Assembly (NCBI RefSeq): GCF_001544555.2
Contig: NZ_FCOK02000012.1
Span: 62,001 to 126,000 of the forward strand
Direction of reading: 5' to 3'
Origin: Caballeronia udeis
Lineage (GTDB): Bacteria; Pseudomonadota; Gammaproteobacteria; Burkholderiales; Burkholderiaceae
DNA length: 64,000 nucleotides
In this document: positions 9,794 to 18,410 of the stretch, piece by piece
How the letters are laid out: each line of letters opens with the position of its first letter
How positions within the stretch are numbered: the stretch's first letter is position 1
Notes under the pieces: model-generated
Seen by the model: only the letters and a program-made list of their open reading frames with translations
What the model was told of the DNA's origin: nothing
Database searches by the model: none
Translations under genes and position numbers: made by a program

Positions 9794-10569
9794 TTGGCTC
9801 GCTCCATTTCCGCAGAGCGTTGCGTGGGACGTTGTGCCGGGCGTTGCGTTGAGTCCTTGGCACGCGTCGACAGCAGCATGCCCACCGCCACCCCGACCAC
9901 GACTGCCGCAAGCAAACCGAGCTTGTAAGGCCAGTCGTTCCACGCAAACGACAACACGCCCGCTGCCAGCGCAGCCGCCACAAAACGCAACGCCACAAGC
10001 TGCGGCACGATGATCGCGATGAACGTGGCGACCATCGCGAAGTCGAGTCCCTTCGACTGGAGACCTGGAAACGCCGAGCCGAACAGCAGTCCGGCGACGG
10101 TCCATATCTGCCAGTTCACATACATGGACACGCCCGAGCCCAGGAAGTAATACGGCCCGGTTTCGCCCGGTGCGCGACGCTGGTAATGCGCGTACGAGAC
10201 GGCAAAGACTTCATCGGTCATGAAAGCGCCAAGCGTCCAGCGCCAGCGTGCAGGCAAGTGCGCGACATACGGCGCAAGCGTCGCCGAGTACAGCACATGG
10301 CGCAGATTGACGATGAACGTAGTTGCCCAGATCACGGCGAAACTCGCGTGGCCGGCAATCAGCCCGAGCGCAATGAATTGCGCGGAGCCTGCAAACACGA
10401 CAAGCGACATTAACTGCACCGACCACGCATGCAGCGGGCCGGTGGCGGCGAGCGTGCCGAAGATCACGCCAAATGGCGCGGCGCCGACCATCATGGGAAT
10501 GGTGTCGCGTGCGCCCGCGCCGAATTCGGCGAGATTGCCCGGTTGATGGTTCTGATGCGATGAGTTCAA
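9790..10569 (-). CDS. azlC: AzlC family branched-chain amino acid exporter subunit
   Basis: A 259-residue inner-membrane protein of the LIV-E family. It has the conserved N-terminal amphipathic helix and loop DTIPMMVGAAPFGVIFGTL and the motif FAGSAQFIALGL, followed by NLRHVLYSATLAPY. The C-terminal tail is short and charged. It is co-transcribed with azlD, and an AraC-type gene lies just upstream on the same strand, a common arrangement for this pair. Expected role: efflux of branched-chain or toxic analogue amino acids. Confidence 0.93.
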   Translation of the reverse strand: MNSSHQNHQPGNLAEFGAGARDTIPMMVGAAPFGVIFGTLAATGPLHAWSVQLMSLVVFAGSAQFIALGLIAGHASFAVIWATTFIVNLRHVLYSATLAPYVAHLPARWRWTLGAFMTDEVFAVSYAHYQRRAPGETGPYYFLGSGVSMYVNWQIWTVAGLLFGSAFPGLQSKGLDFAMVATFIAIIVPQLVALRFVAAALAAGVLSFAWNDWPYKLGLLAAVVVGVAVGMLLSTRAKDSTQRPAQRPTQRSAEMERAK

Positions 10570-10679
10570 TGTCTCCTCCGTTGATAGCGAGGATAGGACG
10601 CACCGCGCTCATGCGCTTGTACGTTCTTGCGGTCCGGTTACATCGACAGAGGGTGATGTGGGTGGCGAGGGGTGATGTG

Positions 10680-11501
10680 CTAGCGCCAGCGTCCGGGCGA
10701 CACGCCGAAGGTCTTTTTGAAGTGCCGCGTGAAATGGCTCTGATCGGTGAAGCCACTCGCCGCCGCCACGTCCGTCACCGGCACACCCGCGCGCAATGCA
10801 TCGAGCGCGCGATTGACACGCATCTGGTTACGCCAGGCGTGAGGCGCAAGTCCGGTTTCGCGCGTGAACAGGCGCGCGGCGTGGAAGGTCGAAAGTCCCA
10901 CTGTCTGCGCGAGTTCGGCAAGGGATAACGGCTCGGTCAGGTCATCGGTCAGGCGGGCTTTCATGGCGTTCACGCGCGCCGTGTCCTGACGCATGCGCTG
11001 TACCGGCGGCTGTTGTCCGGCATGACGCACAAGCAGCGTGGATACCGCGTCGAGCAACGCGTGCTCCGCTCCAAGCGGATCCAGGTTGGCTTCCATGGCC
11101 TGATGCGCGATCTGCACGCGATGGGCGAGATCGGCGTCGCGGATGACGTCGGCGGAGAACCATGGCATTGGCTGGGTGCGGCCGGCCACTTCGTCGGCGA
11201 CGGACTGCACGAAGTCGACCGGCAGATAGAACACGCGATACCGCCAGCCCAGATCCACCGCCCGCGCGCCGGTATGCAGTTCACCCGGATTGATGACCGG
11301 CACCGAGCCGGCTTCAGCCACGAAATTCGATCCGCGATAGTCGTACTGCTCCGCGCCCGCCTCAATGACGGGAACGGTGTACGCGTCGTGCCAGTGGGGC
11401 GCAAAGGAATGATCGTAATACTCGGCCGTCAGCATTTCCGCGCCGGGCACGAGCGGCGAGCGCCAATAGCGCGCGGAATTGCTGAAACGGGAGGCGGTCA
11501 T
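10680..11501 (-). CDS. AraC family regulator, probably of azlCD
   Basis: A 273-residue regulator. The N-terminal half is a cupin-like ligand domain (HWHDAYTVPVIEAGAEQYDYRG, then GSVPVINPGELHTG). The C-terminal 90 residues carry the two AraC helix-turn-helices (LSLAELAQTVGLSTFHAARLFTRETG and VTDVAAASGFTDQSHFTRHFKKTFGVSPGRW). It lies 110 bp upstream of azlC on the same strand, so it likely activates azlCD when an amino acid accumulates. That link comes from position only. Confidence 0.92.
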   Translation of the reverse strand: MTASRFSNSARYWRSPLVPGAEMLTAEYYDHSFAPHWHDAYTVPVIEAGAEQYDYRGSNFVAEAGSVPVINPGELHTGARAVDLGWRYRVFYLPVDFVQSVADEVAGRTQPMPWFSADVIRDADLAHRVQIAHQAMEANLDPLGAEHALLDAVSTLLVRHAGQQPPVQRMRQDTARVNAMKARLTDDLTEPLSLAELAQTVGLSTFHAARLFTRETGLAPHAWRNQMRVNRALDALRAGVPVTDVAAASGFTDQSHFTRHFKKTFGVSPGRWR

Positions 11502-11607
11502 GGCTTTGCGATGCCGTGGGCGGAAACCGTAAGTTTAGCCCGGGCCGCATTTTCAGCGGATTATGAATAACCCGCCGGTTTTCCCCATGCCGCGGAATAA
11601 ACCTCGG

Positions 11608-12681
11608 TCACACCGCTGCGGCCGACGTCTTGGTCTTGATGAAACTCGTCAGCTTCCTCCTGAGTTCCTGGTCAGCTCGCGCGAGCAATAAGGCCAGCAC
11701 GATCGAGATGCCGGCCACCACGAGCGTCTGGACCACCGAGTTGAGCGCCCGGATCTCGAACGATTCGAACACCAGCCGATAGATCGGGAAATGGATCACG
11801 TAGAGCGGATACGAGAGCTCGCCCAGCACCTTGCAGATCCCCTGGCCGATGCCTTCTATGGACACGGAGCACAGCAACGCGACCGACAACGGAACGAGCG
11901 TCAGCGAATTAACGAAAGCCACCTTGGGATTGCCGATGGTGAAGCACGCCATCGCCGCGATGGTCACCATCGCGGTGAACAAGAGATGCGGCTTTTTAAA
12001 CTGGAGCCCTGCCGAAAAGATGAAGACGCCGGCAAAGAATTCGGCAATGACACGCGGGAACCCGAGCAGGAAACTTTCAGCCCGCCAGCCCGGATTGATT
12101 TGCCGAAAGATTACCGTGCAGGCAATGAACGCAATGAATGCAAGCAGCGAATATTTGGCATTCGGCAGTTTGCGGAATTTGTACAGGTAAGCGGCAAAAA
12201 CAACATTGACGAATAACTCGAAGAATAACGACCACGATGGATCGTTCAACGGAAAGGTTGCGCCTACGATTGAGTCCGTGCCAAAAGGCCAGCCGATATT
12301 ATTGAAGTACGGCAGCCAGGCCGCGCCCAGCACGGTGGCTGTTGCGAGCTGCGTGCCCGATATTTGCGGCGTGCCGGTTTTTGCCATCGACAGCAACACG
12401 GCGCACACGCCGAGCGCCAGTCCCAGCAGGTAGAGCGGCGCTAGCCGGACGAGCCGCACGAAGGCAAACTCGCGAAACGACATTCCGTTCAGGATCTTCT
12501 TGCTGTAACTATGCGCGATCACGAAGCCGGACAGCACGAAGAACAGGTCGACCGCGACCCATGCCCCGCCGAACCAGTCCCAGCCCGTATGCTGCGTGTA
12601 GTGGTGAAGCATGACGGCGATTGCAGCAACACCTCTCAAGCCGTCAAGCAAATCGAACCTGGTGGACTTTATGGCGTTCAT
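11608..12681 (-). CDS. acyltransferase family 3 (OafA/YrhL-like) membrane protein
   Basis: A 357-residue integral membrane acyltransferase with about ten helices. The N-terminal motif LLDGLRGVAAIAVMLHHYTQH contains the catalytic histidine pattern, and FFVLSGFVIAHSY follows. Family members O-acetylate or acylate surface sugars such as O-antigen, Nod factors or exopolysaccharide. There is no SGNH domain at the C-terminus. No polysaccharide genes lie nearby, so the acceptor is unknown. It appears monocistronic. Confidence 0.9.
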   Translation of the reverse strand: MNAIKSTRFDLLDGLRGVAAIAVMLHHYTQHTGWDWFGGAWVAVDLFFVLSGFVIAHSYSKKILNGMSFREFAFVRLVRLAPLYLLGLALGVCAVLLSMAKTGTPQISGTQLATATVLGAAWLPYFNNIGWPFGTDSIVGATFPLNDPSWSLFFELFVNVVFAAYLYKFRKLPNAKYSLLAFIAFIACTVIFRQINPGWRAESFLLGFPRVIAEFFAGVFIFSAGLQFKKPHLLFTAMVTIAAMACFTIGNPKVAFVNSLTLVPLSVALLCSVSIEGIGQGICKVLGELSYPLYVIHFPIYRLVFESFEIRALNSVVQTLVVAGISIVLALLLARADQELRRKLTSFIKTKTSAAAV

Positions 12682-13000
12682 AGTGGCGGACCGTCATTAT
12701 CGAGCGCCCAGTGTAGGGTGGAAAAAATGCAATCCGGACGCAGAAAAATATCCCTTTGGGTTGCTGTGCCGAGAAAATATTAGAAAATAATTCGATAAGG
12801 GTTTTTGTCGGCGGGAATAGATGATTTCAGATAGTCGTGATGCGATTAATCGAAACGATCCACCGGAATTGCTTCGTTTTTATGCTTTCATTTTAATTAC
12901 TTCGCCAATCGCTCACGGTCGAGCAGGTACTAACGCTGATCCCCATTTCCATATCCACCTGCAGACGTGGTGTTCGAAGCGCGCGATTCCCGCCCGGTGT
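12682..13000. other. intergenic stretch without a recognised gene
   Basis: About 320 bp between the acyltransferase and the 13 kb cassette. It is more AT-rich than the surroundings (roughly 12720-12900). The short open frames here have no recognisable motifs and no convincing ribosome site. It may hold the acyltransferase promoter. Confidence 0.5.
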
Positions 13001-13051
13001 CCGCTTGTCCGCTAGGTCCGTCTTCTGGCGCGTCGACGCTATCCGCGCGTT
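13001..13051 (+). repeat. upstream block 1 of the A/C cassette, copy 1
   Basis: This 51-bp block aligns without gaps to 49901-49951, 43 of 51 bases identical by hand count; the core TCTTCTGGCGCGTCGA is shared exactly. In both places it lies about 170-180 bp upstream of the A gene start. Its conservation outside any coding frame suggests a regulatory or mobility-related role. Confidence 0.75.
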
Positions 13052-13101
13052 ACTCCATTCGTCATAGCCCGAATCGATGCGCATGCACGCCCGCCATTTT
13101 T

Positions 13102-13169
13102 GAGATGCGGGTGCGAAAGAGTGCGTTAGCGTCTCGCGTTTACCGTTAAAAAAACAGGAGACAAAAGGG
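13102..13169 (+). repeat. upstream block 2 (leader and ribosome site) of cassette copy 1
   Basis: These 68 bases align without gaps to 50013-50080 with 56 of 68 identical. The block ends in an A-run and CAGGAGACAAAAGGG immediately before the A1 start codon, so it contains the ribosome-binding site of the cassette's first gene. Confidence 0.75.
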
Positions 13170-13334
13170 ATGCGCGTAGAACTGTTCAACTACGGACGTT
13201 ACCGATACATGCTGTGCGGGCCCGGAGATTTGTCGCCAGATGAGCGATACGAAACGGAGCTTGATGCACTCAAAGCAGGGGCGAAACTGTTTGCGGATCG
13301 CAACGAAAGACATTGGGCGTCGCAACCTGAGTAG
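13170..13334 (+). CDS. cassette gene A1, small protein of unknown function
   Basis: A 54-residue protein, MRVELFNYGRYRYMLCGPG followed by a charged helical stretch (DERYETELDALKAGAKLFADRNE). It has a strong ribosome site (AGGAGA). Its stop (TAG 13332-13334) overlaps the GTG of gene B, suggesting coupling. A second copy at 50081 is about 90 percent identical over the shared codons but carries a nonsense codon and then runs 18 residues further. Compared with that copy, A1 has lost one base next to its stop, so A1 may be slightly truncated. I do not recognise the family. Confidence 0.7.
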   Translation: MRVELFNYGRYRYMLCGPGDLSPDERYETELDALKAGAKLFADRNERHWASQPE

Positions 13335-14095
13335 TGGCCAGGATTCGAACGTTTTTACAGAAATCCATGCCGTGGCATCTTTCCGGGCAATGGGAAGATA
13401 GCGCGCGTGAAGTCGCCACGTGTTTGTGCCGCTGTGTTCTCGACGGGTCGGTCGTGATTCTCCGCGCGGAACCCGCATACCTCGCGCATAGCGGCTTCGT
13501 TCCGACGCGTAAATATGCCGATGACTACGACGACGACTTAGCACAGCGTGGCAAAGCCTACGCGGAAAGGTCCGCAGCGCACGTCGCCGACTTTGCGAGC
13601 TATACGCGAGCAGTCGATGAACGCGTGCGAGCGTCGAAGATTGCGCTTACCCCGATCCGACACATCGAAACAATTGCCGAAGCAGGTGCGCGAAACCGTG
13701 CCGCGCGGGCTGCAAGTGAGGGGTTGGCGGCGCTTGCGTCATCCGTTGGGGCAATCGCTTCCGCTGTCGTGTCGTCGCTCCCATCTATCAATGTCTCACC
13801 CAATGACGAAGGCATTCCAGACCTTGGCGACGTGTCCGAGCTTGGCGCAGGCCGAACGCCGCTAGGCAATGCCGCGCCGTTTGAGTACATCGAGCGCGCG
13901 GCATCTGAGGTTACTGATACTGTTGCAGGGATCTTTCTCACACCCGCCGAGGAAGCTGAATGCATGTTTCAATACAACCTGGACATGGCAGAGTGCAGCG
14001 CCTATTGCTCGATGCAAAAATCATCTTGGGGCATGTGCTCTGATCGAGCGTCGCAACGCTTGGCGCGCTGTGTAACCGGAAAGGGGACTATGTAA
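13334..14095 (+). CDS. cassette gene B, unknown protein with Cys-rich C-terminus (possible polymorphic toxin-like)
   Basis: 253 residues from the GTG that overlaps the A1 stop (an ATG 36 bases on is possible). The N-terminal part (EDSAREVATCLCRCVLDGSVVILRAE) leads into charged helices, an Ala/Ser-rich hydrophobic patch (ASEGLAALASSVGAIASAVV), and a C-terminal knot with CMFQYNLDMAECSAYC, a further Cys, and RLARC. A spaced pattern C-x6-D-x3-C...C-x2-A-x2-R-x3-C recalls the short cysteine modules I associate with Burkholderia polymorphic-toxin effectors, but this is from memory and weak. It is absent from the second copy of the cassette. No enzyme motif is recognised. Confidence 0.6.
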   Translation: MARIRTFLQKSMPWHLSGQWEDSAREVATCLCRCVLDGSVVILRAEPAYLAHSGFVPTRKYADDYDDDLAQRGKAYAERSAAHVADFASYTRAVDERVRASKIALTPIRHIETIAEAGARNRAARAASEGLAALASSVGAIASAVVSSLPSINVSPNDEGIPDLGDVSELGAGRTPLGNAAPFEYIERAASEVTDTVAGIFLTPAEEAECMFQYNLDMAECSAYCSMQKSSWGMCSDRASQRLARCVTGKGTM

Positions 14096-14373
14096 TGGAT
14101 GCAAAGAAAGTATGCGTGCTGATTGCTTACGACGAGGACGGGCAAAAAATCACGACTTGCACCGTGGATCGCGCGGCGGTGCAATCGCTTATCGATCGTG
14201 CGCTCGTTATGGATTGGCCGTTAAGCGAAATCGGCTATGAACTCAACGACGAGTTCGCGCGGATGATTGGCGGGGTCGCTTTTAAGCTGTTGGCGACTCG
14301 CCAGCAAGGGCTGGCGAGCCTAATCACGGTAACCGAAGACCCAGAGTCGAAGGGTGGCCCGGCCAGCGTTTGA
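14095..14373 (+). CDS. cassette gene C1, unknown protein (possible partner of B)
   Basis: A 92-residue protein starting MDAKKVCVLIAYDEDG. Its ATG overlaps the B stop codon (TAATG), so it is translationally coupled to B. A homologue of identical length lies at 50299-50577; they share the C-terminal pattern DEFARxxGG...LA(T/S)R and a PES/DPEGxP tail. By position it could be an immunity or chaperone partner of B, but the second copy has no B next to it. No known domain is recognised. Confidence 0.7.
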   Translation: MDAKKVCVLIAYDEDGQKITTCTVDRAAVQSLIDRALVMDWPLSEIGYELNDEFARMIGGVAFKLLATRQQGLASLITVTEDPESKGGPASV

Positions 14374-14399
14374 AACAAAGGTCTGCACCATGAAAACAC

Positions 14400-14433
14400 C
14401 CCGCAAAGTTGGATCGATGTCCAACTTTGCGGG
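14400..14433. terminator. long perfect hairpin between C1 and prfC
   Basis: A 14-bp perfect inverted repeat, CCCGCAAAGTTGGA and its complement, around the 6-base loop TCGATG. On the minus strand it is followed by GTGTTTTC, so it most likely terminates prfC, and possibly C1 from the other side. Confidence 0.65.
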
Positions 14434-14457
14434 ATCAGTTCAGCGTCCACCTACCCC

Positions 14458-16059
14458 TCAAATCGACTTCTGAAACGGCGCGCCGGAATGCTCGCGCAGC
14501 TCATTAAAAACTATCTTCGGCCAGGCCTTCTTCGCGACATCGATTTCGGAAACATGCGAAGCGAGATACGTCGGCGCATTTGACGCGTCGAGTGCAATGC
14601 GAGCCGCATACGCGTCGGTGAAGCGGCGCAATTCGGCGGCATCGTCACACGTCACCCACCGCGACATGCGATACCGCGCCGGCATGATCCGCACGTCCAC
14701 CTTGTATTCCGCCGATAACCGGTGCGACACCACCTCGAACTGAAGCTGCCCGACCGCGCCCAGAATGGTCGACCCGCCAAGCACAGGACGGAAGACCTGG
14801 ATCGCACCTTCATCGCCGAGTTGCCGCAGCGCTTCACCCAGCTGCTTCGCCCGGATCGGATCGACCACTTCCACCGTCTGGAAAATTTCAGGCGCAAAGA
14901 ACGGCAAACCGACGAACTGCAGCAGTTCACCCTCGGTCAAGGTATCGCCGAGACTCAGCGTGCCATGATTCGGAATGCCGATGATATCGCCCGGGAACGC
15001 TTCACTCACTGTCTCACGGCGTTGCGACAGGAACGTCACCACGTTATTCGCGCGGAAGGTCTTGGCAGTGCGCGTCACCTTCAGCGCCATGCCGCGCTCG
15101 AAGTGCCCCGAGCACACGCGAATGAACGCCACGCGGTCGCGGTGCGCCAGGTCCATGTTCGCCTGCACCTTGAAGACCACGCCGGTGAAACGCGGCTCTT
15201 CCGGTAACACCGGACGTTGTACCGACATGCGCATGGACGGCGGCGGCGCGAGGTCGACAAGCGCGTCGAGAATTTCCTTCACGCCGAAGTTGTTGATCGC
15301 CGATCCGAACAAAACCGGCGACTGCTCGCCTGCGAGAAACGCAGCACGATCAAACGCGGGCGTGGCGCCCGTGATCAAATCGATTTCTTCTTTCGCGCGC
15401 GTCCAGCTCGGGCCGAAGCGACGCTCACCGTCAGCGTCGTCGAGCGCACGCACGGTTTCGACCGCGCCGCCGGCGGTATCCTGCCCGGCGCGGAATACTC
15501 GCACCTGATCGTGTGCGATGTCGTAGACGCCCTGGAATTCCTTGCCCATGCCAATAGGCCAGGTGAACGGCACAGCCGCCACACCCAGGTGCTGTTCAAT
15601 TTCATCAAGCAGGTCGAGCGGTTGACGCACTTCACGGTCAAGCTTGTTGATGAACGTGAGGATGGGCGTGCGACGGCTGCGGCAGACTTCAAGCAGCTTG
15701 AGCGTCTGCGCTTCAACGCCGTTGGCGCCGTCGATCACCATCACGGCGGCATCCACCGCCGTCAGCACACGGTAGGTATCTTCGGAGAAGTCTTCGTGTC
15801 CCGGCGTATCGAGCAGGTTGATCACGCAATCGCCGTATTCGAACTGCATGACCGAGCTCGCGACCGAAATGCCGCGCTGCTTTTCGATTTCCATCCAGTC
15901 CGACGTCGCATAGCGGCTGCTTTTGCGCCCCTTCACGGTGCCTGCAATCTGGATCGCGCCCGAAAACAGCAGCAGTTTTTCGGTCAGCGTGGTCTTGCCC
16001 GCGTCAGGGTGGGAGATGACCGCGAAGGTGCGGCGCCGTTTGAGTTCGGAGAGTGACAT
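14458..16059 (-). CDS. prfC: peptide chain release factor 3
   Basis: A translational GTPase that recycles RF1 and RF2 from the ribosome after termination. Its 533 residues match family length. The GTP motifs are visible: HPDAGKTTLTEKLL (P-loop, about 18-31), DTPGHEDFSEDTYR (G3) and FINKLDRE (G4). The protein continues through the EF-Tu-like domain II and the RF3-specific C-terminal domain (QLQFEVVSHRLSAEYKVD). It is a single gene flanked by terminator-like hairpins on both sides. Confidence 0.97.
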   Translation of the reverse strand: MSLSELKRRRTFAVISHPDAGKTTLTEKLLLFSGAIQIAGTVKGRKSSRYATSDWMEIEKQRGISVASSVMQFEYGDCVINLLDTPGHEDFSEDTYRVLTAVDAAVMVIDGANGVEAQTLKLLEVCRSRRTPILTFINKLDREVRQPLDLLDEIEQHLGVAAVPFTWPIGMGKEFQGVYDIAHDQVRVFRAGQDTAGGAVETVRALDDADGERRFGPSWTRAKEEIDLITGATPAFDRAAFLAGEQSPVLFGSAINNFGVKEILDALVDLAPPPSMRMSVQRPVLPEEPRFTGVVFKVQANMDLAHRDRVAFIRVCSGHFERGMALKVTRTAKTFRANNVVTFLSQRRETVSEAFPGDIIGIPNHGTLSLGDTLTEGELLQFVGLPFFAPEIFQTVEVVDPIRAKQLGEALRQLGDEGAIQVFRPVLGGSTILGAVGQLQFEVVSHRLSAEYKVDVRIMPARYRMSRWVTCDDAAELRRFTDAYAARIALDASNAPTYLASHVSEIDVAKKAWPKIVFNELREHSGAPFQKSI

Positions 16060-16192
16060 CAGTACTGGAGAGAGCTGTGGGGGTTGAGCATTCGGGCGGG
16101 GAACGGCCCGAAAAAGCCGCGTGGTGTGGATGATACACGAGGGGGGTCTGCTCGCGCCGGGGCCGGCTCACCTGCACAAACCGGACGAAACG

Positions 16193-16217
16193 AAAAAAGC
16201 CCCGACTGATCGGGGCT
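16193..16217 (-). terminator. intrinsic terminator of the His/Lys-rich protein gene
   Basis: On the minus strand AGCCCCGA-TCAG-TCGGGGCT is followed by TTTTT, a textbook Rho-independent terminator 39 bp beyond the stop of the 75-residue protein gene. Confidence 0.85.
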
Positions 16218-16255
16218 CGTCTCGACAACGCTAAAACTTAAAGCTTGATAAAAGC

Positions 16256-16483
16256 TTAGGGCTTCGGTGCCGATGACGGGATCGTCGTAGCTGCTGCGGC
16301 GGCGTGCTTGTGATGCTTCTTATGGTGATGCTTCTTGGCCTTGTGCGTGGCGCTAGCCGGTGTTGCGGCGGCAGCCGTCGCGGCCGGAGCCGGAGCAGGT
16401 GCCGCGACAGGTGCCGAAGCTTGTGCGAATGCGCCAGCGGAGAACAAAGCGACGAGCGTCGCGGCAACGAGTTGCTTTTTCAT
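16256..16483 (-). CDS. small periplasmic His/Lys-rich protein
   Basis: 75 residues. A signal peptide, MKKQLVAATLVALFSAGAFA, precedes an Ala/Pro-rich linker (about 21-45) and a His/Lys cluster (KAKKHHHKKHHKHAAA, about 48-63). The mature protein is low-complexity and strongly basic. Proteins of this make-up resemble the acid-shock protein Asr in general style, and His clusters can bind nickel, copper or zinc; neither role is shown. Its own terminator and divergent upstream space indicate a monocistronic unit. Confidence 0.8.
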   Translation of the reverse strand: MKKQLVAATLVALFSAGAFAQASAPVAAPAPAPAATAAAATPASATHKAKKHHHKKHHKHAAAAATTIPSSAPKP

Positions 16484-16899
16484 GGCAGTGAGATCCTTGA
16501 GGTTGATGTCAACTACGCGGCGACGACGTCGCGTGTACCGGTTTAACGTCTCATCCCCAAGTGTGTTGACACGAACTCAAAGAAAAACCGATCACGGCCA
16601 CACAATTTTTCCGTGAAGGATTCGTGCGGTTCACGCACAAAACCACACCCTGTACCACGTTTATGTCGCCGCGTGAAATTCAGCGTTGCTGCATAACGTT
16701 ATTTGACAATTGATGTGGCCGCTCACTCGATCCGCGCGTCACGGCGTTCAAAGCGACGAGGTTGAAGTGGCTTCGGTTCCGCCACGTGGCCTAAGCCAGA
16801 GTCAACTCCGCTTCGCTTGCGGTGTCAGCACCACGCGGCCTTTTGTCCCCCGATATCTCCACCAGCCGTCCGCCCACCTTCAAAGCGCAGTGCTTTCAT

Positions 16900-17245
16900 G
16901 ATGGCTGCTCCGTTGTCATGTCCGCATTATTGCCGCGTCCGGCCGTGGCGAGAAGGTATCCGCCTGCGTGGAATCGTTGCGTCAGGTGGAAAGATGGACT
17001 GGAGATTCATGTGCGCTTGCGCTCTCGACCGCAAGCGGCGAAGTGCTGCGCGACTGGGCGATCAAAGGCCGCGGCCTTGTGTTGAAGGCGCCGTGGACGT
17101 AGAGGATGATTTGCGCGTGGGCAGGCTGATTGAGCGCCTTGCGCCCTACCACTGCGATGAAATCAAGCTATATGCGATGTTAGCGAATCGACGGCATTGG
17201 TCGCCGCGAGTGCGGGTCTTTCTTGATTTTTTCTTGATTGCGTAA
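16900..17245 (+). pseudogene. decayed LysR-type regulator (C-terminal part)
   Basis: Pieces of a LysR effector domain are readable in different frames. One frame gives SGEVLRDWAIKGRGLVLKAP, the next gives VDVEDDLRVGRLIERLAP, then LYAMLANRRHWSPRVRVFLDFF, which is the classic LysR C-terminal helix. A frameshift near 17090 joins the parts, and others lie upstream. No N-terminal helix-turn-helix was found. The flanks (16484-16900 and 17246-17349) contain nothing recognised. Confidence 0.65.
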
Positions 17246-17349
17246 AAGAGACGCCCGGTGAAAAAAGCTCTGCGTGAAGCGCACGGCTGCAAAGTTCGGT
17301 TGCAACATGAGCGCGATTTACACTTCAGCCTGAGCGCATTCTCAGAACC

Positions 17350-17559
17350 TTAGCTGGACGCGAGGGGCATCCACGGGTCGTTGCCGGTCGCCGGATACAT
17401 GAGCGAAACCTGTTTGCTCACGCGAACGATTTCATGGATGTTATCCCTGAAATTCGGACTCTTTTCGTAGCTGATAAAACCAGCGTCCGCAACGGCGGAC
17501 AATGTCAGCAGCGCGAAAGCGATGCGCTCGACGATCATAAAGCGGCGGGACATTTCCAA
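17350..17559 (-). CDS. small hypothetical protein with N-terminal membrane segment
   Basis: A 69-residue protein beginning MEMSRRFMIVERIAFALLTLSAVADA, which looks like a signal anchor or signal peptide, followed by a short hydrophilic tail rich in aromatic and charged residues. AAGGAA lies about 9 bases upstream of the start. An ATG at codon 3 is the alternative start. No family is recognised and it stands alone. Confidence 0.5.
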   Translation of the reverse strand: MEMSRRFMIVERIAFALLTLSAVADAGFISYEKSPNFRDNIHEIVRVSKQVSLMYPATGNDPWMPLASS

Positions 17560-17785
17560 AGTTCCTTGAGTCTTTCACTTTGAGAATTATAAGGGTTTTC
17601 ACCTATCTTTTACCAGCCAAAATTGGGCGCTGGTGACGGAAAACGACACCGTCAGACGCACCGCTTACGAAAATATTGCCTCTTTTCATCACATGAAAAG
17701 CCCGCCTTAATTTCGTCGCTGTATTGTCATTGTCTTCGTCGCTGCATTGCAGTTGAACAGGATCAGGAAGGAGCAATTACCGCTT

Positions 17786-18376
17786 ATGGCAGTCGAAGCC
17801 GGGCACAGCGCCATGGCGCAATTCCCGCCGGAGGGCTTGAAAACGGAGCGTGTCGTGCTGCGCCCGGCGAGCAGTCAATACACCGGCGCGCTGCTGATCT
17901 ACCGGCTCGCCAATCGCGCGCACCTCGATCACTGGGAGCCGCTGCGCGAAGACGCTTTCTTCACCATGCAAGCCGCGAACGAACGCATGGCGTTAATGGA
18001 AACCGCGATGGCTGCCGGCACGGCGCTGCATTTGCTGATTTTCTCGAATGAACGGCGCCAGACGCTGATTGGCGACTGCCACTTCACCAACATCGTGCGG
18101 GGGCCGTTTCAGGCGTGCCATCTCGGCTATTCCATCGATCAGCATTACGAGGGACGCGGGCTGATGCGCGAGGCGCTTGCCGCGGCGCTGGGTTTTATCT
18201 TCGATGCCTACGGGCTGCATCGCGTCATGGCGAGTTATCGGCCGGAGAACGATCGCAGCGCGCGTCTGCTGGCGCGGCTTGGATTCGAGCATGAAGGGCT
18301 GGCCAAGGCGTATCTCAAGATCGACGGGCAATGGGCGGATCACGTGCTGACCTCGCTGGTGAACCCGAAAGATTGA
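17786..18376 (+). CDS. GNAT family N-acetyltransferase (RimJ/RimL-like)
   Basis: About 196 residues from the ATG at 17786, which follows AAGGAG at a longish distance; an in-frame TTG lies at 17747. Features are LKTERVVLRPASSQ at the N-terminus, the acyl-CoA site HLGYSIDQHYEGRGLMREALAA and the C-terminal helix NDRSARLLARLGFEHEG with AKAYLKIDGQWADHVL. This matches RimJ/SpeG-like enzymes that acetylate ribosomal proteins or small amines. The substrate is unknown. Confidence 0.88.
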   Translation: MAVEAGHSAMAQFPPEGLKTERVVLRPASSQYTGALLIYRLANRAHLDHWEPLREDAFFTMQAANERMALMETAMAAGTALHLLIFSNERRQTLIGDCHFTNIVRGPFQACHLGYSIDQHYEGRGLMREALAAALGFIFDAYGLHRVMASYRPENDRSARLLARLGFEHEGLAKAYLKIDGQWADHVLTSLVNPKD

Positions 18377-18410
18377 GCGTGGAAAGGCGGTAGAGCAAAC
18401 CACCGGTGGA

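Noticed and set aside
13334..13362. tRNA-like GGATTCGAAC at the start of gene B, a possible att site
   Set aside because: The complement resembles a T-loop but the neighbouring bases form no T stem, and no acceptor stem or integrase was found.
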